Below are positions 29,276 to 36,954 of a stretch of DNA of 43,864 nucleotides, piece by piece. The notes under the pieces were generated by a model. It saw nothing but the letters and a program-made list of their open reading frames with translations. It did no database searches and was not told the origin of the DNA. A program made the position numbers and the translations under genes. Positions within the stretch are counted from its first letter, which is position 1; each line of letters begins with the position of its first letter. This DNA is from Paracoccus denitrificans (GTDB lineage: Bacteria > Pseudomonadota > Alphaproteobacteria > Rhodobacterales > Rhodobacteraceae): the NCBI GenBank assembly GCA_005768755.1, contig VAFL01000022.1, positions 1 through 43,864 on the forward strand. The letters run 5' to 3'.

Positions 29276-29295
29276 CACAGATATCCGCGTCTATG
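29276..29295. repeat. Module-border palindrome, copy d (degenerate left arm)
   Basis: CACAGATATCCGCGTCTATG, with a good right arm and an altered left arm. The flanks CGACTGCAG and ATCGG-CAG match copy a, so this is clearly the same element. The stretch 29088-29275 has no gene. Confidence 0.7.
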
Positions 29296-29310
29296 ATCGG
29301 CCAGATCCGT

Positions 29311-29330
29311 CATAGACATTCGCGTCTATG
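29311..29330. repeat. Module-border palindrome, copy e
   Basis: CATAGACATTCGCGTCTATG, 15 bp beyond copy d. Its TAG-containing right part overlaps the stop codon of the 65-residue gene. Copies d and e together make a 55-bp double site. Confidence 0.8.
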
Positions 29331-29523
29331 CGTCGCCATGGCCGCCCTTCCGTCGATCGATGCCGAGCAGCAGCCCGAGCCCGAGCAGTATCCAACCAGT
29401 GAGGAGCAGACCCCAGCCTACGGAGGTCGCCGCGCCCATGGGGCCGTCGAGCCAGCGATCGGCGTAGGCCAACCCGCCTTGCACGATTGAGAACAGCACC
29501 AGCAGGATCGCGTAGAGCTTCAT
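29326..29523 (-). CDS. Small membrane protein of unknown function
   Basis: 65 residues: a signal-like first membrane segment (LYAILLVLFSIVQGGLAYA) and a second (VGWGLLLTGWILLGLGLLLGI), then a basic tail. It is coupled by a 4-base overlap to the gene before it. No family recognised. Its last codon and stop lie in palindrome copy e. Confidence 0.65.
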   Translation of the reverse strand: MKLYAILLVLFSIVQGGLAYADRWLDGPMGAATSVGWGLLLTGWILLGLGLLLGIDRRKGGHGDA

Positions 29524-29873
29524 CGGGATTGCCCTTCCCTGACTTCGGCAAGGTCTTGCAGATCGCGCTTGCGGAGCTTGGACCGGAGCGGATGCGCGTC
29601 GTTGTCCAATACTTCACCCACCAGCGCAGCCGGCGACGCCTCTCCCAGCGTCCGCGCGAGGCGGACGTTCATATCCAGATCACCGATCGTCGGCACCTTC
29701 GCGGCCTCGCCAACATCGAGCGTGAGGCGGATGCGTTTGATCGAGGCGGCCAGATCGCGGATCACGCCGGCCCCTTCCGGGTCGCCATCGGCCTCACGTT
29801 CGCGGGCAGCGTCGAGCGCATGACGGTAAGCCTCATCCCGAACATCAGCAGCCCGTTTCGCTTGGCGTGTCAC
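29520..29873 (-). CDS. Unknown charged helical protein, coupled to a P-loop protein
   Basis: 117 residues from a GTG at 29873 that overlaps the stop of the upstream kinase-like gene (GTGA). Highly charged and helical: AYRHALDAAREREADGDPEGAGVIRDLAASIKRIRLTLDV, LRSKLRKRDLQDLAEV. By position and size it could be a partner or antitoxin of the upstream protein, but no antitoxin family is recognised. Confidence 0.65.
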   Translation of the reverse strand: MTRQAKRAADVRDEAYRHALDAAREREADGDPEGAGVIRDLAASIKRIRLTLDVGEAAKVPTIGDLDMNVRLARTLGEASPAALVGEVLDNDAHPLRSKLRKRDLQDLAEVREGQSR

Positions 29874-31234
29874 CGCGTCCTGCCCTTGGATTGCGAGGGC
29901 GGCGACAGATCGCGGCCGGGGATGGTCGCGCGACCGTTGGCATAGACAATCTTTGGACTGTCCCCGACCTTCGGCACCTGTTGGAAGCTGGCAGGATCGT
30001 GGCGAGCTACGCCGTTGCCATGGACCTGATAGACGCCCTTGGCGCTGACATGCAGGATCGAGCCGGCATAGGTCGCGCCATCATCGGGCTTGGCTGGCGT
30101 GGCGGTATCAAGCCGGAAGACGCCCTTTGGCAACATGCCTTGCGGGTCCGACTTCTGGACCTCCCACTTGCCTTCAAACCGGCGTTCGTGGAGCCGGCTT
30201 CCGTTCATCACGACGACCTGTTCGGCCCCGTCAGGGATCACCCGGCCGGCAGGCACCTTCGCAGCCAGATCGGCCAAGGTGCTTCCCCGGCCCAAGCTCA
30301 GGAGATTTTGGCCGCTACCTCTTTGCGGAGTGTCGCGCTCCGGTTCAGGTTCCGAACGCTGTCCAGCATCGCGTCCTCGAACATTGAAAAGCTCCGGGTA
30401 GGGCGCTTGCCCTTGGAACTGGCGGGCGCAGTCGTCGGTGACGAGTCCGGCAGACCTTCGTCGCTCGAACTCCGCATTGAGTCGTTCTCGAACCGATCCA
30501 TGACTTAGCTCCTCTTTCCAGACCTCAATTCCCGCCGCGCCTTCATGCCGGGCCGGGTTGTCACGATCGCGCACGTCATAGACGCCGACCGCCACCTTAT
30601 CACCAAAACGCTCCAAAAGCGCGGATAGACCATCCGGCGTATTCTCTTGGATGCGAGCCATCACGCCGACCCCTGCCCCGCGCCCGTACTCCGCAAAGCG
30701 GTTGAACGAGAACTCTAGGGCCTGTTCCGCTCGCGGCAGCACCGCCGCGATCGAGACGACGCAGCCGGCGTCGAGAGCTTGCCCGACCTTCACGATGCTG
30801 GACGCGGGATCGACAAGCTGGCCTTCATAGACCACCCGCACATCGTCACCGAGCTTGCCGCCGGCCTGCAACGCGGTTGCCTGTACCGTCGATGTTTTCC
30901 CCGCGCCGGGCATCCCCGTGACGAACAGGGCGCGGTCGCGCGCAGGATCGCTATCGTCGGCAATGACCCGCCGGTACTGCTCCGCAGCCAGCACCGCAGC
31001 GGCATTGTGGACCACCCCGTTATAGCGGCCTCGCGTCTCCTTCGACGCCGCATATTCGGAGATCACGTCTTTCATCAGATCGGCGCAGACGTACCGCCCT
31101 CCAAACGAGTCCTTGTGCGCCGCATAGGCGGCGAGGAAGCGTTCGGGATCGGCCTGCACGGCATCGATCACCCGGCGCTGCACGTCCGCGCGATCGGGCT
31201 CAGCTACATCGAGGAGGCGGATCGGTTCGAGCAT
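29870..31234 (-). CDS. Zeta-toxin-like P-loop protein with KfrB-like C-terminus
   Basis: 454 residues from the ATG at 31234 (GGGG 5 bases upstream; a TTG one codon earlier is also open). The N-terminal 280 residues resemble zeta-type kinases: RALFVTGMPGAGKTSTV (Walker A near 107-114), VYEGQLVDP, VGVMARIQENTPDG. The middle is polar. The C-terminal ILHVSAKGVYQVHGNGVARHDPASF...KIVYANGRATIPGRD resembles the KfrB-type domain of plasmid proteins. A kinase toxin and a plasmid-stability domain on one chain is unusual. It heads a three-gene coupled unit. The function is inferred. Confidence 0.7.
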   Translation of the reverse strand: MLEPIRLLDVAEPDRADVQRRVIDAVQADPERFLAAYAAHKDSFGGRYVCADLMKDVISEYAASKETRGRYNGVVHNAAAVLAAEQYRRVIADDSDPARDRALFVTGMPGAGKTSTVQATALQAGGKLGDDVRVVYEGQLVDPASSIVKVGQALDAGCVVSIAAVLPRAEQALEFSFNRFAEYGRGAGVGVMARIQENTPDGLSALLERFGDKVAVGVYDVRDRDNPARHEGAAGIEVWKEELSHGSVRERLNAEFERRRSAGLVTDDCARQFQGQAPYPELFNVRGRDAGQRSEPEPERDTPQRGSGQNLLSLGRGSTLADLAAKVPAGRVIPDGAEQVVVMNGSRLHERRFEGKWEVQKSDPQGMLPKGVFRLDTATPAKPDDGATYAGSILHVSAKGVYQVHGNGVARHDPASFQQVPKVGDSPKIVYANGRATIPGRDLSPPSQSKGRTR

Positions 31235-31259
31235 CAAGACCCCGTGAGTTGCAGCCGAC

Positions 31260-31279
31260 CATAGACGCCAATGTCTATG
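31260..31279. repeat. Module-border palindrome, copy f
   Basis: CATAGACGCCAATGTCTATG, between the 3' end of the resolvase and the start of the P-loop gene. Read on the other strand its centre is ATTGGC, the same as copy b, so b and f are inverted relative to each other across the module region. Confidence 0.8.
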
Positions 31280-31288
31280 TTGTCCATG

Positions 31289-31861
31289 TCATTCCGAGGC
31301 GGGCTTTCGATCGCCGGCCGGGAAATGGCGGTAGAAGGTTGAGAGGCCAACCCCCAGCAGCTTCGCCACCGCAGCCGGCTTGTCGCCAGCGTCTAGGAGC
31401 TTGCGTGCGGTAGCGAGCTTGTCAGGCGTAAGAGAGGCTTTGCGACCACCCCCGATCCTTCCCTTGAGCCTAGCCGCCGCGAGGCCGGCGACCGTCCGCT
31501 CCTTGATGTTGTCGCGCTCCATTTCACCGACAGACGCCAGAATATGAAACATCAGCCGGCCCGTAGGGGTGGACGTGTCGATCCCCTCCGTCAGCGAGCG
31601 CAGATCAATCTTTCGCGCGGACAGGTCCGCCGCCAGTTCGATCAGACCCTTGATCGAGCGCCCGAGCCGATCGAGCTTCCAGATCACAAGGCAGTCGCCT
31701 TCGCGCGCGAACCTCAGTGCTTCCTCTAACCCCGGCCGCTCAAATTTCGCGCCGCTGATCGTGTCGGTGAACACCTTGCCACAGCCAGCCTTTTCCAACG
31801 CGAGCGTTTGGAGGCTCAAATCCTGATCGGTCGTGGAGACACGCGCGTATCCGATCAACAT
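31289..31861 (-). CDS. Serine resolvase/invertase
   Basis: 190 residues. MLIGYARVSTTDQDLSLQ places the catalytic serine at residue 9; LVIWKLDRLGRSIKGLIEL, GRLMFHILASVGEMERDNIKERT and a C-terminal HTH (KPAAVAKLLGVGLSTFYRHF) complete the TnpR/Hin-type small serine recombinase. No linked transposase is seen. Palindrome copy f lies 9 bp from its 3' end, and RK2 carries a resolvase (ParA) in the same tra-trb interval, so a multimer-resolution or module-shuffling role is possible. Confidence 0.9.
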   Translation of the reverse strand: MLIGYARVSTTDQDLSLQTLALEKAGCGKVFTDTISGAKFERPGLEEALRFAREGDCLVIWKLDRLGRSIKGLIELAADLSARKIDLRSLTEGIDTSTPTGRLMFHILASVGEMERDNIKERTVAGLAAARLKGRIGGGRKASLTPDKLATARKLLDAGDKPAAVAKLLGVGLSTFYRHFPAGDRKPASE

Positions 31862-32176
31862 CGTTGCTTCTCATTCCCGATTTGCCGTCAATTTCGGCCA
31901 TTTCGGGAAAGGTATATTGGGAACAGGTTTCGGGAAAGAAAAACCCACCTTTGGCGTGCATCGAGCCGGAGGCCCCGCCTTCCCGTTCAACGATCGTTGA
32001 TTGAGAAGGCGAGGAACAGAGTGCGTCAGGCGATGTTCTGACAATGACCGGCACGGTACTCCCCCCGCCCTGTTGGTTTAGAGCGCCCCGTTGCCCCCCG
32101 CAGCGGGGCGTTTCCGCGACTAACGCCTTTGGTGAACCGGGGCGCATAGGGTAAACCCGTCGCAGGAGAACCGGCG
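31862..32176. other. Intergenic region between resolvase and zeta locus
   Basis: 315 bases without a convincing gene. It holds two direct repeats of TTTCGGGAAAG (31901-31911 and 31928-31938) upstream of the resolvase, a 14-bp palindrome TCAACGATCGTTGA (31987-32000) and a GC hairpin (32084-32113). The resolvase promoter and operator, and the promoter of the zeta locus, should lie here. Confidence 0.5.
32084..32113. terminator. GC hairpin upstream of the zeta locus
   Basis: CGCCCCG and CGGGGCG form a 7-bp stem with a 13-base loop, followed by TTT. It may separate the zeta locus from upstream transcription. Confidence 0.45.
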
Positions 32177-32419
32177 ATGGCAACGACACATTCCGATCCC
32201 GAGCTACGGCGCTGGCAAGTCGAGCAGGATTTGCCGCATCTGCACCGCGAACGGTGGAACAGGATCGCGGCCGATCTTTCGGAGCGGATCGAGGCCGCGA
32301 CTGGTGACGATCGCGCCGAGCTACAGCAGCAGCTTGACCAGCATTACGGCGACCGTTTCCGGCCCGAGAGCAGCCGCAAGGCGTTGCTTGCCGAGGCCGG
32401 CATAACGGAGGGAGACTGA
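32177..32419 (+). CDS. Putative antitoxin of the zeta locus
   Basis: 80 residues, helical and charged: SDPELRRWQVEQDLPHLHRERWNRIAADLSERIEAATGDDRAELQQQL, ending KALLAEAGITEGD. AGGAG lies 8 bases upstream. It directly precedes the zeta toxin by 1 base, the position of epsilon-type antitoxins. Identification is by context; I see no direct epsilon match. Confidence 0.65.
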   Translation: MATTHSDPELRRWQVEQDLPHLHRERWNRIAADLSERIEAATGDDRAELQQQLDQHYGDRFRPESSRKALLAEAGITEGD

Positions 32420-32420
32420 C

Positions 32421-33212
32421 ATGGCGGATGACGCCGTAAAGGGACTTACCCCCGACGAGCAGCGGGCAACGGCCGAGAAGCTGATCGAGCAGGAGTTACG
32501 CCACACCGAGCCGGTAGAGCATCCACGCGCCATTCTAACAGGCGGACAGCCCGGCTCCGGCAAGAGCTACATCGTCAATTCCGTTGGCGTACAATTCGAG
32601 GGCATGGGCGGCGTCATCGTCATCGATCCCGACGAAATCCGCCCCAAGCTCCCGTACATGAAAGAGCGGATCGCGGCCGGCAATCTGGACATACCGGACG
32701 CGGCGTACATCGACGCCGGGACGGTCGCATTTCAGATGATGCAGATCGCCAAGCAGGAGCGTCGGAACGTCATTCTGGACGGCACGCTTGCGAATACCGG
32801 CCGCGCGCTTGAGGCGGCCGAGGGCTTCCAGAAGGTCAATTATCAGGTCGAATTTCATGGGATGGCCGTCAGCCCCGAGCTAAGCCACGCCCGCACCTAC
32901 AGCCGGCGCGAGGACCAGATCGCCAACTCTCCCACCGGGTTCGGGCGAGGCGTTGGCGACGATTTCCATTTCGGCGCGGTGAAGGGCTACGCCAGCACAG
33001 TCGAGGCGTTTCAGGCCAAGTCGGCGGTTAGTTCGATGGCGCTCTACTATCCCAACGGCAGCAAGGTAGAGACGAAGTTCGAGGGCGGCGTATGGGTGCC
33101 GGCAGTCTCCATGAAGGAGAAGCTGGATCAGGCGCACAACCAGCCCGGCCCGAATTTGCCGCTGATCGAGCCAGCGCCAGACAGACAGCGGGAGCCGCGT
33201 GCGGACCTGTAG
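32421..33212 (+). CDS. Zeta toxin family kinase
   Basis: 263 residues. AILTGGQPGSGKSYIVN (Walker A at about 41-49), VIVIDPDEIRPKLPYM, NVILDGTLANTGRA and HARTYSRRED follow the zeta-toxin order. Zeta toxins phosphorylate UDP-N-acetylglucosamine and block wall synthesis when the antitoxin decays. With its small upstream partner it should act as a plasmid addiction module. The gene runs toward the trb operon and ends 28 bp from it, convergently. Confidence 0.87.
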   Translation: MADDAVKGLTPDEQRATAEKLIEQELRHTEPVEHPRAILTGGQPGSGKSYIVNSVGVQFEGMGGVIVIDPDEIRPKLPYMKERIAAGNLDIPDAAYIDAGTVAFQMMQIAKQERRNVILDGTLANTGRALEAAEGFQKVNYQVEFHGMAVSPELSHARTYSRREDQIANSPTGFGRGVGDDFHFGAVKGYASTVEAFQAKSAVSSMALYYPNGSKVETKFEGGVWVPAVSMKEKLDQAHNQPGPNLPLIEPAPDRQREPRADL

Positions 33213-33240
33213 GCCGCGACGATCGCGCCGCCAGAGGGGC

Positions 33241-33702
33241 TTAACGGGCCACATGGAGGGGCACGACATAGCCGGCGCGGAGCACCGACCGGGCGACCCA
33301 AGAATAGGACATGCAATGCACGCCGTCCTTTCGTGCGCGCGCCCATGCCAGATCAATGACCCGATCGCCCCAGCGATGAGCGACCCACTGGACCGTCATG
33401 GCGGCCTCGCGATTGTAGGGCATAAGCCATACGACCCGGCCGGCTCTAAACCGCCCTCTTATGGCGTTGAGGTTGTACGCCAGGTCTGGATTGTCCGCGT
33501 CGTTCGTGCCGGCCGAGATCACGACGCCGCCATAGGCAATCGTGGGCGTCTGTTTCAGGATGGCCGAGGAGGAGGCCCCGCGTTTCGTGATAACCGCGCA
33601 GCGTTGTCCCGCCACGTTGCGAACCGCCGTAGCTGTCGCTTCCGCATGGCTATCGCCAAGGATCAGGCAGGGGACCGGGATCATGAAAGGCACCGGAATC
33701 AT
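33241..33702 (-). CDS. SGNH-family hydrolase, last gene of the trb operon
   Basis: 153 residues with the SGNH/GDSL blocks in order: CLILGDSHAEA (Ser18), VVISAGTNDAD (G-x-N-D, Asn67) and KDGVHCMS (D-x-x-H). It is smaller than most lipases or esterases of the fold. The ATG at 33702 overlaps the preceding stop (ATGA); a second in-frame ATG opens a repeat of the MIPVP sequence. No clear signal peptide is visible, although the start is hydrophobic. It lies two genes after a lytic transglycosylase, so an acetyl-esterase acting on peptidoglycan is one idea (inference). Confidence 0.75.
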   Translation of the reverse strand: MIPVPFMIPVPCLILGDSHAEATATAVRNVAGQRCAVITKRGASSSAILKQTPTIAYGGVVISAGTNDADNPDLAYNLNAIRGRFRAGRVVWLMPYNREAAMTVQWVAHRWGDRVIDLAWARARKDGVHCMSYSWVARSVLRAGYVVPLHVAR

Positions 33703-34013
33703 CGGCCAAAGCGGGCTTCAATGTCCGCCGCAAGGGCGTCTTGCGCGGCTATTTCGTCATGGCACGCATCGAGGTCGATCGAGAAATACTCGCCGGGAAG
33801 CGGCATCGTCCGCGCGATCAGGAACTCGCGCAGGATCGGTTGTGCCTCCGCAGTTTCAGCCCATCGGGCTAGAGCCGGCGTGTCAGCGAACCCACCTGTT
33901 TGCACCATTTCGAGGATGGCCCGGTCCCGATCGGCAGCACTAAGGACCAGCGGGACAGAGTCGGGCGTGGCACTTGCCGGCCATGCCTTCCCAGCCCAGC
34001 CCTCCCCGCTCAT
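33699..34013 (-). CDS. Unknown protein between the transglycosylase and the SGNH hydrolase
   Basis: 104 residues, mostly helical: LVLSAADRDRAILEMVQTGGFADTPALARWAETAEAQPILREFLIAR, then PGEYFSIDLDACHDEIAAQDALAADIEARFGR. Coupled by 4-base overlaps on both sides. No family recognised. Tight coupling says it belongs to the trb transcript. Confidence 0.65.
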   Translation of the reverse strand: MSGEGWAGKAWPASATPDSVPLVLSAADRDRAILEMVQTGGFADTPALARWAETAEAQPILREFLIARTMPLPGEYFSIDLDACHDEIAAQDALAADIEARFGR

Positions 34014-34705
34014 TGCTCGACCGAGATTGTGCGTGGAACGTAGGCCGGGCGGTCGTAGGAGACGCGGATCGGAGCGGAGTAAGGAGAGGGACGCGCAGGT
34101 TCCGCAGGAGCGCGCTTGAGGCCCCTTGTCGGCACCGAAGCTACGCGAACGGGCGAGGAGTAAGGCGAGGGCTTGGCGGCCGGCACCGGAGCTTGCTTGA
34201 TAGGCGCTGCGTTGATCGTATCGACTGCCTGCCGCGTCGCGGTGCCTTGAGGCATGGCGACAGTCAGCGTGTCATAGGTATGGAAGCGGGCAGACAGCCA
34301 GTTGCCCCATTGGCGTGCAAAGCCCATGATCGCGGCCCGGTAAGGCGCGTTATAGCGAGGCGTGCGGGAGTGGTAGTTAGCCACCCTTGTCCATACATCG
34401 CCGGCATCGTTCTTGATGTGCCCGCGCAGCCGCCACGCCGCGAGATCGTAGGGATAGCAGCCGGCTTGCGCTACGTCCGCAGTCCCAATCCCGTACCGGG
34501 CGAGCGTTCGGATATAGGCGGTGTTGAACTGCATCGCGCCAACGTCATAGGTCGCGTTGGTGTTGCGAACCCACTGACCCGGCTTGCCGCCCTCCTTTTG
34601 CGCCACGGCAAGAATGATGTTGGCAGGGACGCCGTACTTCGCCGCAGCGCCGATCGAGCAGACGACCCTTTCGTGGATCGCGGGAGGAATATCAGCCGGC
34701 ATCAC
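34010..34705 (-). CDS. trbN: TrbN/VirB1-like lytic transglycosylase
   Basis: 231 residues. The SLT domain occupies about 1-150: IHERVVCSIGAAAKYGVPANIILAVAQKEGG with catalytic Glu38, then NATYDVGAMQFNTAYI. The C-terminal 80 residues are proline-rich with a repeated PSPYS-P-RV motif. Such enzymes open peptidoglycan for the mating pore. RP4 trbN encodes this activity at the same side of trbL. The start overlaps the trbL stop; ATGs at 34705 and 34702 are both possible. Confidence 0.85.
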   Translation of the reverse strand: MMPADIPPAIHERVVCSIGAAAKYGVPANIILAVAQKEGGKPGQWVRNTNATYDVGAMQFNTAYIRTLARYGIGTADVAQAGCYPYDLAAWRLRGHIKNDAGDVWTRVANYHSRTPRYNAPYRAAIMGFARQWGNWLSARFHTYDTLTVAMPQGTATRQAVDTINAAPIKQAPVPAAKPSPYSSPVRVASVPTRGLKRAPAEPARPSPYSAPIRVSYDRPAYVPRTISVEQ

Positions 34706-36690
34706 TGACCCGTCCCCCGGTTCACGAACTCGGAAACTTCCGTGCTGGCGTCCACCTTAGCGGACGGATTGCCGGCACGCTTGCTCCCCGAGATCGTATC
34801 CCCACCGAAGCCACCCGGATCGGCACCGATCGCCTCAGATGCGCCGCCGTCGCCATCGAGCGCGCCGCCATCAGAACCACCCCCGGCGAACGTCGCGCCG
34901 GAGCTACCCGTGGACGCCCCGGTTGCCGGCGTCAGCATTTCCGAAGCGCCACCGGAGGCTTGAGCTTGCCTAGCGGCAGCAGCCGCACCCGGATTGCGGA
35001 TTTCAGCCGCGATCCTGCCGCCCAAGGTGTTCGCAATCCGCGCCTTTGCCGCGTCGCCCATTTCGCCCATTTTGTTCTGTGCGGTTCGCGCGATCCCGCC
35101 GCCGAGATTGCTTGCCATGTCGGCCGCGAACAGAGCCGCCGTGGCAGCGGCACCGCGACCCGCACCGCCGCTCGTGCCCGAGCCGGAGCCGCCGCCAGCA
35201 CCCGAACCGGAAGCGGGAGCGCCAGAAGCACCCCCTACCCCTGTCGCGGCTCCCGTCTGTCCAGCGGACGCTTGTGCAGCGGACCCGGCTTCCGCCGTAG
35301 CGGCCACGACCTCCTCCGCAGACCCGGCCGCAGCGCCATCCGGCTCGCCAACGGCACCCGCGATCCCGCCGCCGGTTGTGCCGGCAGGCGACCCCGCGCC
35401 AGCGGTTGCCGTCTCGGCACCGCCGCCGCTTGCCGTAGCTGCGCCCGCGCCAGCGCCGCCGTTGTCGTTGGCGGAACGGCCGCCGCCGCCACCACCACCA
35501 CCAGCGCCAGCGCCGCCCATCGCCGAGGCCATGGGCGAGACGCCGCCGCCGCCACCGCCACCGCCACCGCCGCCGCCCCCGCCATCAGGCGCAAAGCCGC
35601 CGCCGCTTCCGCCGGCACTACCGCCGCCCGATCCCGAGCCGGAGAACATGCCGCCTCCGCTCGCCATGTTCTCTTGAGCCGATTTGAAAGCGGCGCTGAT
35701 CGCGCTTGCACCGCCCGCCGCTTGCGCGGCTCCGGCGGCCATCGCGGCACCGCCCGTCGCGGCAGCGGCCATTGCCATGCCGCCTGCCGTTACCGCCGCA
35801 CCAGCGCCCATCGAGCCGACGTTCGCGGCTCCATTGACGCTTGCGCCCGTGATGATCCCGGCAACAAGGCCGGGGATTTTGTTGACCAGCGCCAACAGGA
35901 TGACCGAGGCCACCATCATGCCGGCCAAGTCCTTGATCGTCGTCGCGGCCTGCATACTGGAATGATAGTCGTCCACGAACGACTTCCCGATTCCAACCAG
36001 CAGCACCATCGCCATGAGCGATGCAGCAACCCCGAGCACAGTCTTATAGTAGTTGATCGCCATATCGGAGGTCCAACGAGAGCCCCCGAAGCCAAGGAAG
36101 AAGATGCCGCCGTAGGCGAGAATCCATGCTGAAACGAGCAGGAGCAGCATGTTCACGGCCACAAGCGCGAGCACCACGAGGATGATGCACGCGATGATGA
36201 TGCCAACCGCAGAGTCGACGGGCTCCCAAATCGATGACTGATCGACCGTCGTGGAGACAATATCGAAACCGATATCAACAATGCTGCCCGGCGTGACCGA
36301 CCCGATGCTGGCGGCGTTCCCGCCAAGCTGTTGCAGCGATCGAATGATTGCGTCGGCGATCGCCGGGCCGTTGGTCAGCAGGAAGAAGAAGAAACCCGTG
36401 AAGATCACGAAGCGGATGAACTCGGAGAAGAACTCCCCGAGATCGGCGCGGCGAAGGGCCATGAGCCCCATCGTCCACACGAGGCTGATCGCTGCCAGTC
36501 CCCAAAACAGGAACGAGGCGGCGCTTGTCATCGCGCCAGCCCAGCCCCGAGCCGCGCTCGCGTAGCGGTTCTGAATATCAGCGAACATGCCGCCGCCCGT
36601 TGTTTGGGCGAGAGCCGGCGTCGCTATCGTCAGCGCGGCCAGCGTGCAGAGCCCCACGAGGGCCAGCTTATTCCGAGTTACAACCATCAT
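34702..36690 (-). CDS. trbL: TrbL, VirB6-like polytopic membrane protein with long Gly-rich tail
   Basis: About 662 residues. The ATG pair at 36690/36687 lies behind TGAGGG; an opening at 36711 lacks a ribosome site. A signal-like segment ends PALAQ, then five or six membrane spans (up to about residue 300) include FIRFVIFTGFFFFLLTNGPAIADAI, the TrbL/VirB6 core of the inner-membrane pore. Residues beyond 320 are a low-complexity Gly/Ala/Ser region with a run of glycines, far longer than the usual TrbL tail, then a polar C-terminus. Confidence 0.92.
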   Translation of the reverse strand: MMVVTRNKLALVGLCTLAALTIATPALAQTTGGGMFADIQNRYASAARGWAGAMTSAASFLFWGLAAISLVWTMGLMALRRADLGEFFSEFIRFVIFTGFFFFLLTNGPAIADAIIRSLQQLGGNAASIGSVTPGSIVDIGFDIVSTTVDQSSIWEPVDSAVGIIIACIILVVLALVAVNMLLLLVSAWILAYGGIFFLGFGGSRWTSDMAINYYKTVLGVAASLMAMVLLVGIGKSFVDDYHSSMQAATTIKDLAGMMVASVILLALVNKIPGLVAGIITGASVNGAANVGSMGAGAAVTAGGMAMAAAATGGAAMAAGAAQAAGGASAISAAFKSAQENMASGGGMFSGSGSGGGSAGGSGGGFAPDGGGGGGGGGGGGGGVSPMASAMGGAGAGGGGGGGGRSANDNGGAGAGAATASGGGAETATAGAGSPAGTTGGGIAGAVGEPDGAAAGSAEEVVAATAEAGSAAQASAGQTGAATGVGGASGAPASGSGAGGGSGSGTSGGAGRGAAATAALFAADMASNLGGGIARTAQNKMGEMGDAAKARIANTLGGRIAAEIRNPGAAAAARQAQASGGASEMLTPATGASTGSSGATFAGGGSDGGALDGDGGASEAIGADPGGFGGDTISGSKRAGNPSAKVDASTEVSEFVNRGTGQ

Positions 36691-36719
36691 CCGACCCTCA
36701 CATGCTCGCAATCAGCCGC

Positions 36720-36929
36720 TCACTTGGGCGTCGTGTATTCGTATTTGCCGGGGTCCGACTTCTTGTAGGAGCCCCCGCGCGGGTTCGGTTTTGGCTGTTC
36801 GACAGGTGGCGGCGCGGTGACGGCAGCGGGCGTCGTCGGCGTCTCCGACTTACCGCCCATCATCATCACGAGCAGGCCGAGGAGGATGACGACCACCGCC
36901 ACCAACAGACCTATGAGCTTCACATTCAT
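36720..36929 (-). CDS. trbK: TrbK-position small membrane protein, entry-exclusion candidate
   Basis: 69 residues. One membrane segment (IGLLVAVVVILLGLLVMMM), a proline-rich linker and the tail GGSYKKSDPGKYEYTTPK. A strong AGGAGG precedes the ATG. It lies between trbJ and trbL, where IncP plasmids encode the entry-exclusion protein TrbK, and has the same length as the RP4 precursor, but it lacks the lipobox cysteine of RP4 TrbK. The tail is nearly repeated at the end of TrbJ. Function by position only. Confidence 0.55.
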   Translation of the reverse strand: MNVKLIGLLVAVVVILLGLLVMMMGGKSETPTTPAAVTAPPPVEQPKPNPRGGSYKKSDPGKYEYTTPK

Positions 36930-36954
36930 TCCGTCATCCTCCTACCGGCGTCCG

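Noticed and set aside
30300..30320. ATTTTGGCCGCTACC as an eighth KorB operator
   Set aside because: Three mismatches to TTTAGCSGCTAAA and within the coding sequence of the P-loop gene.
31910..31935. CCTGTTCCCAAT near the resolvase as a second LexA box
   Set aside because: It shares 12 bases with the umuD box but lacks the second GTTC at the 7-base spacing.
35450..35660. Tandem GCC-type repeats that could suggest a CRISPR or satellite array
   Set aside because: There are no spacer-repeat units; the pattern is the codons of the TrbL glycine run.
34960..36132. 390-residue plus-strand frame and other Pro/Arg-rich frames across trbL
   Set aside because: They mirror the glycine-rich coding repeats of trbL.
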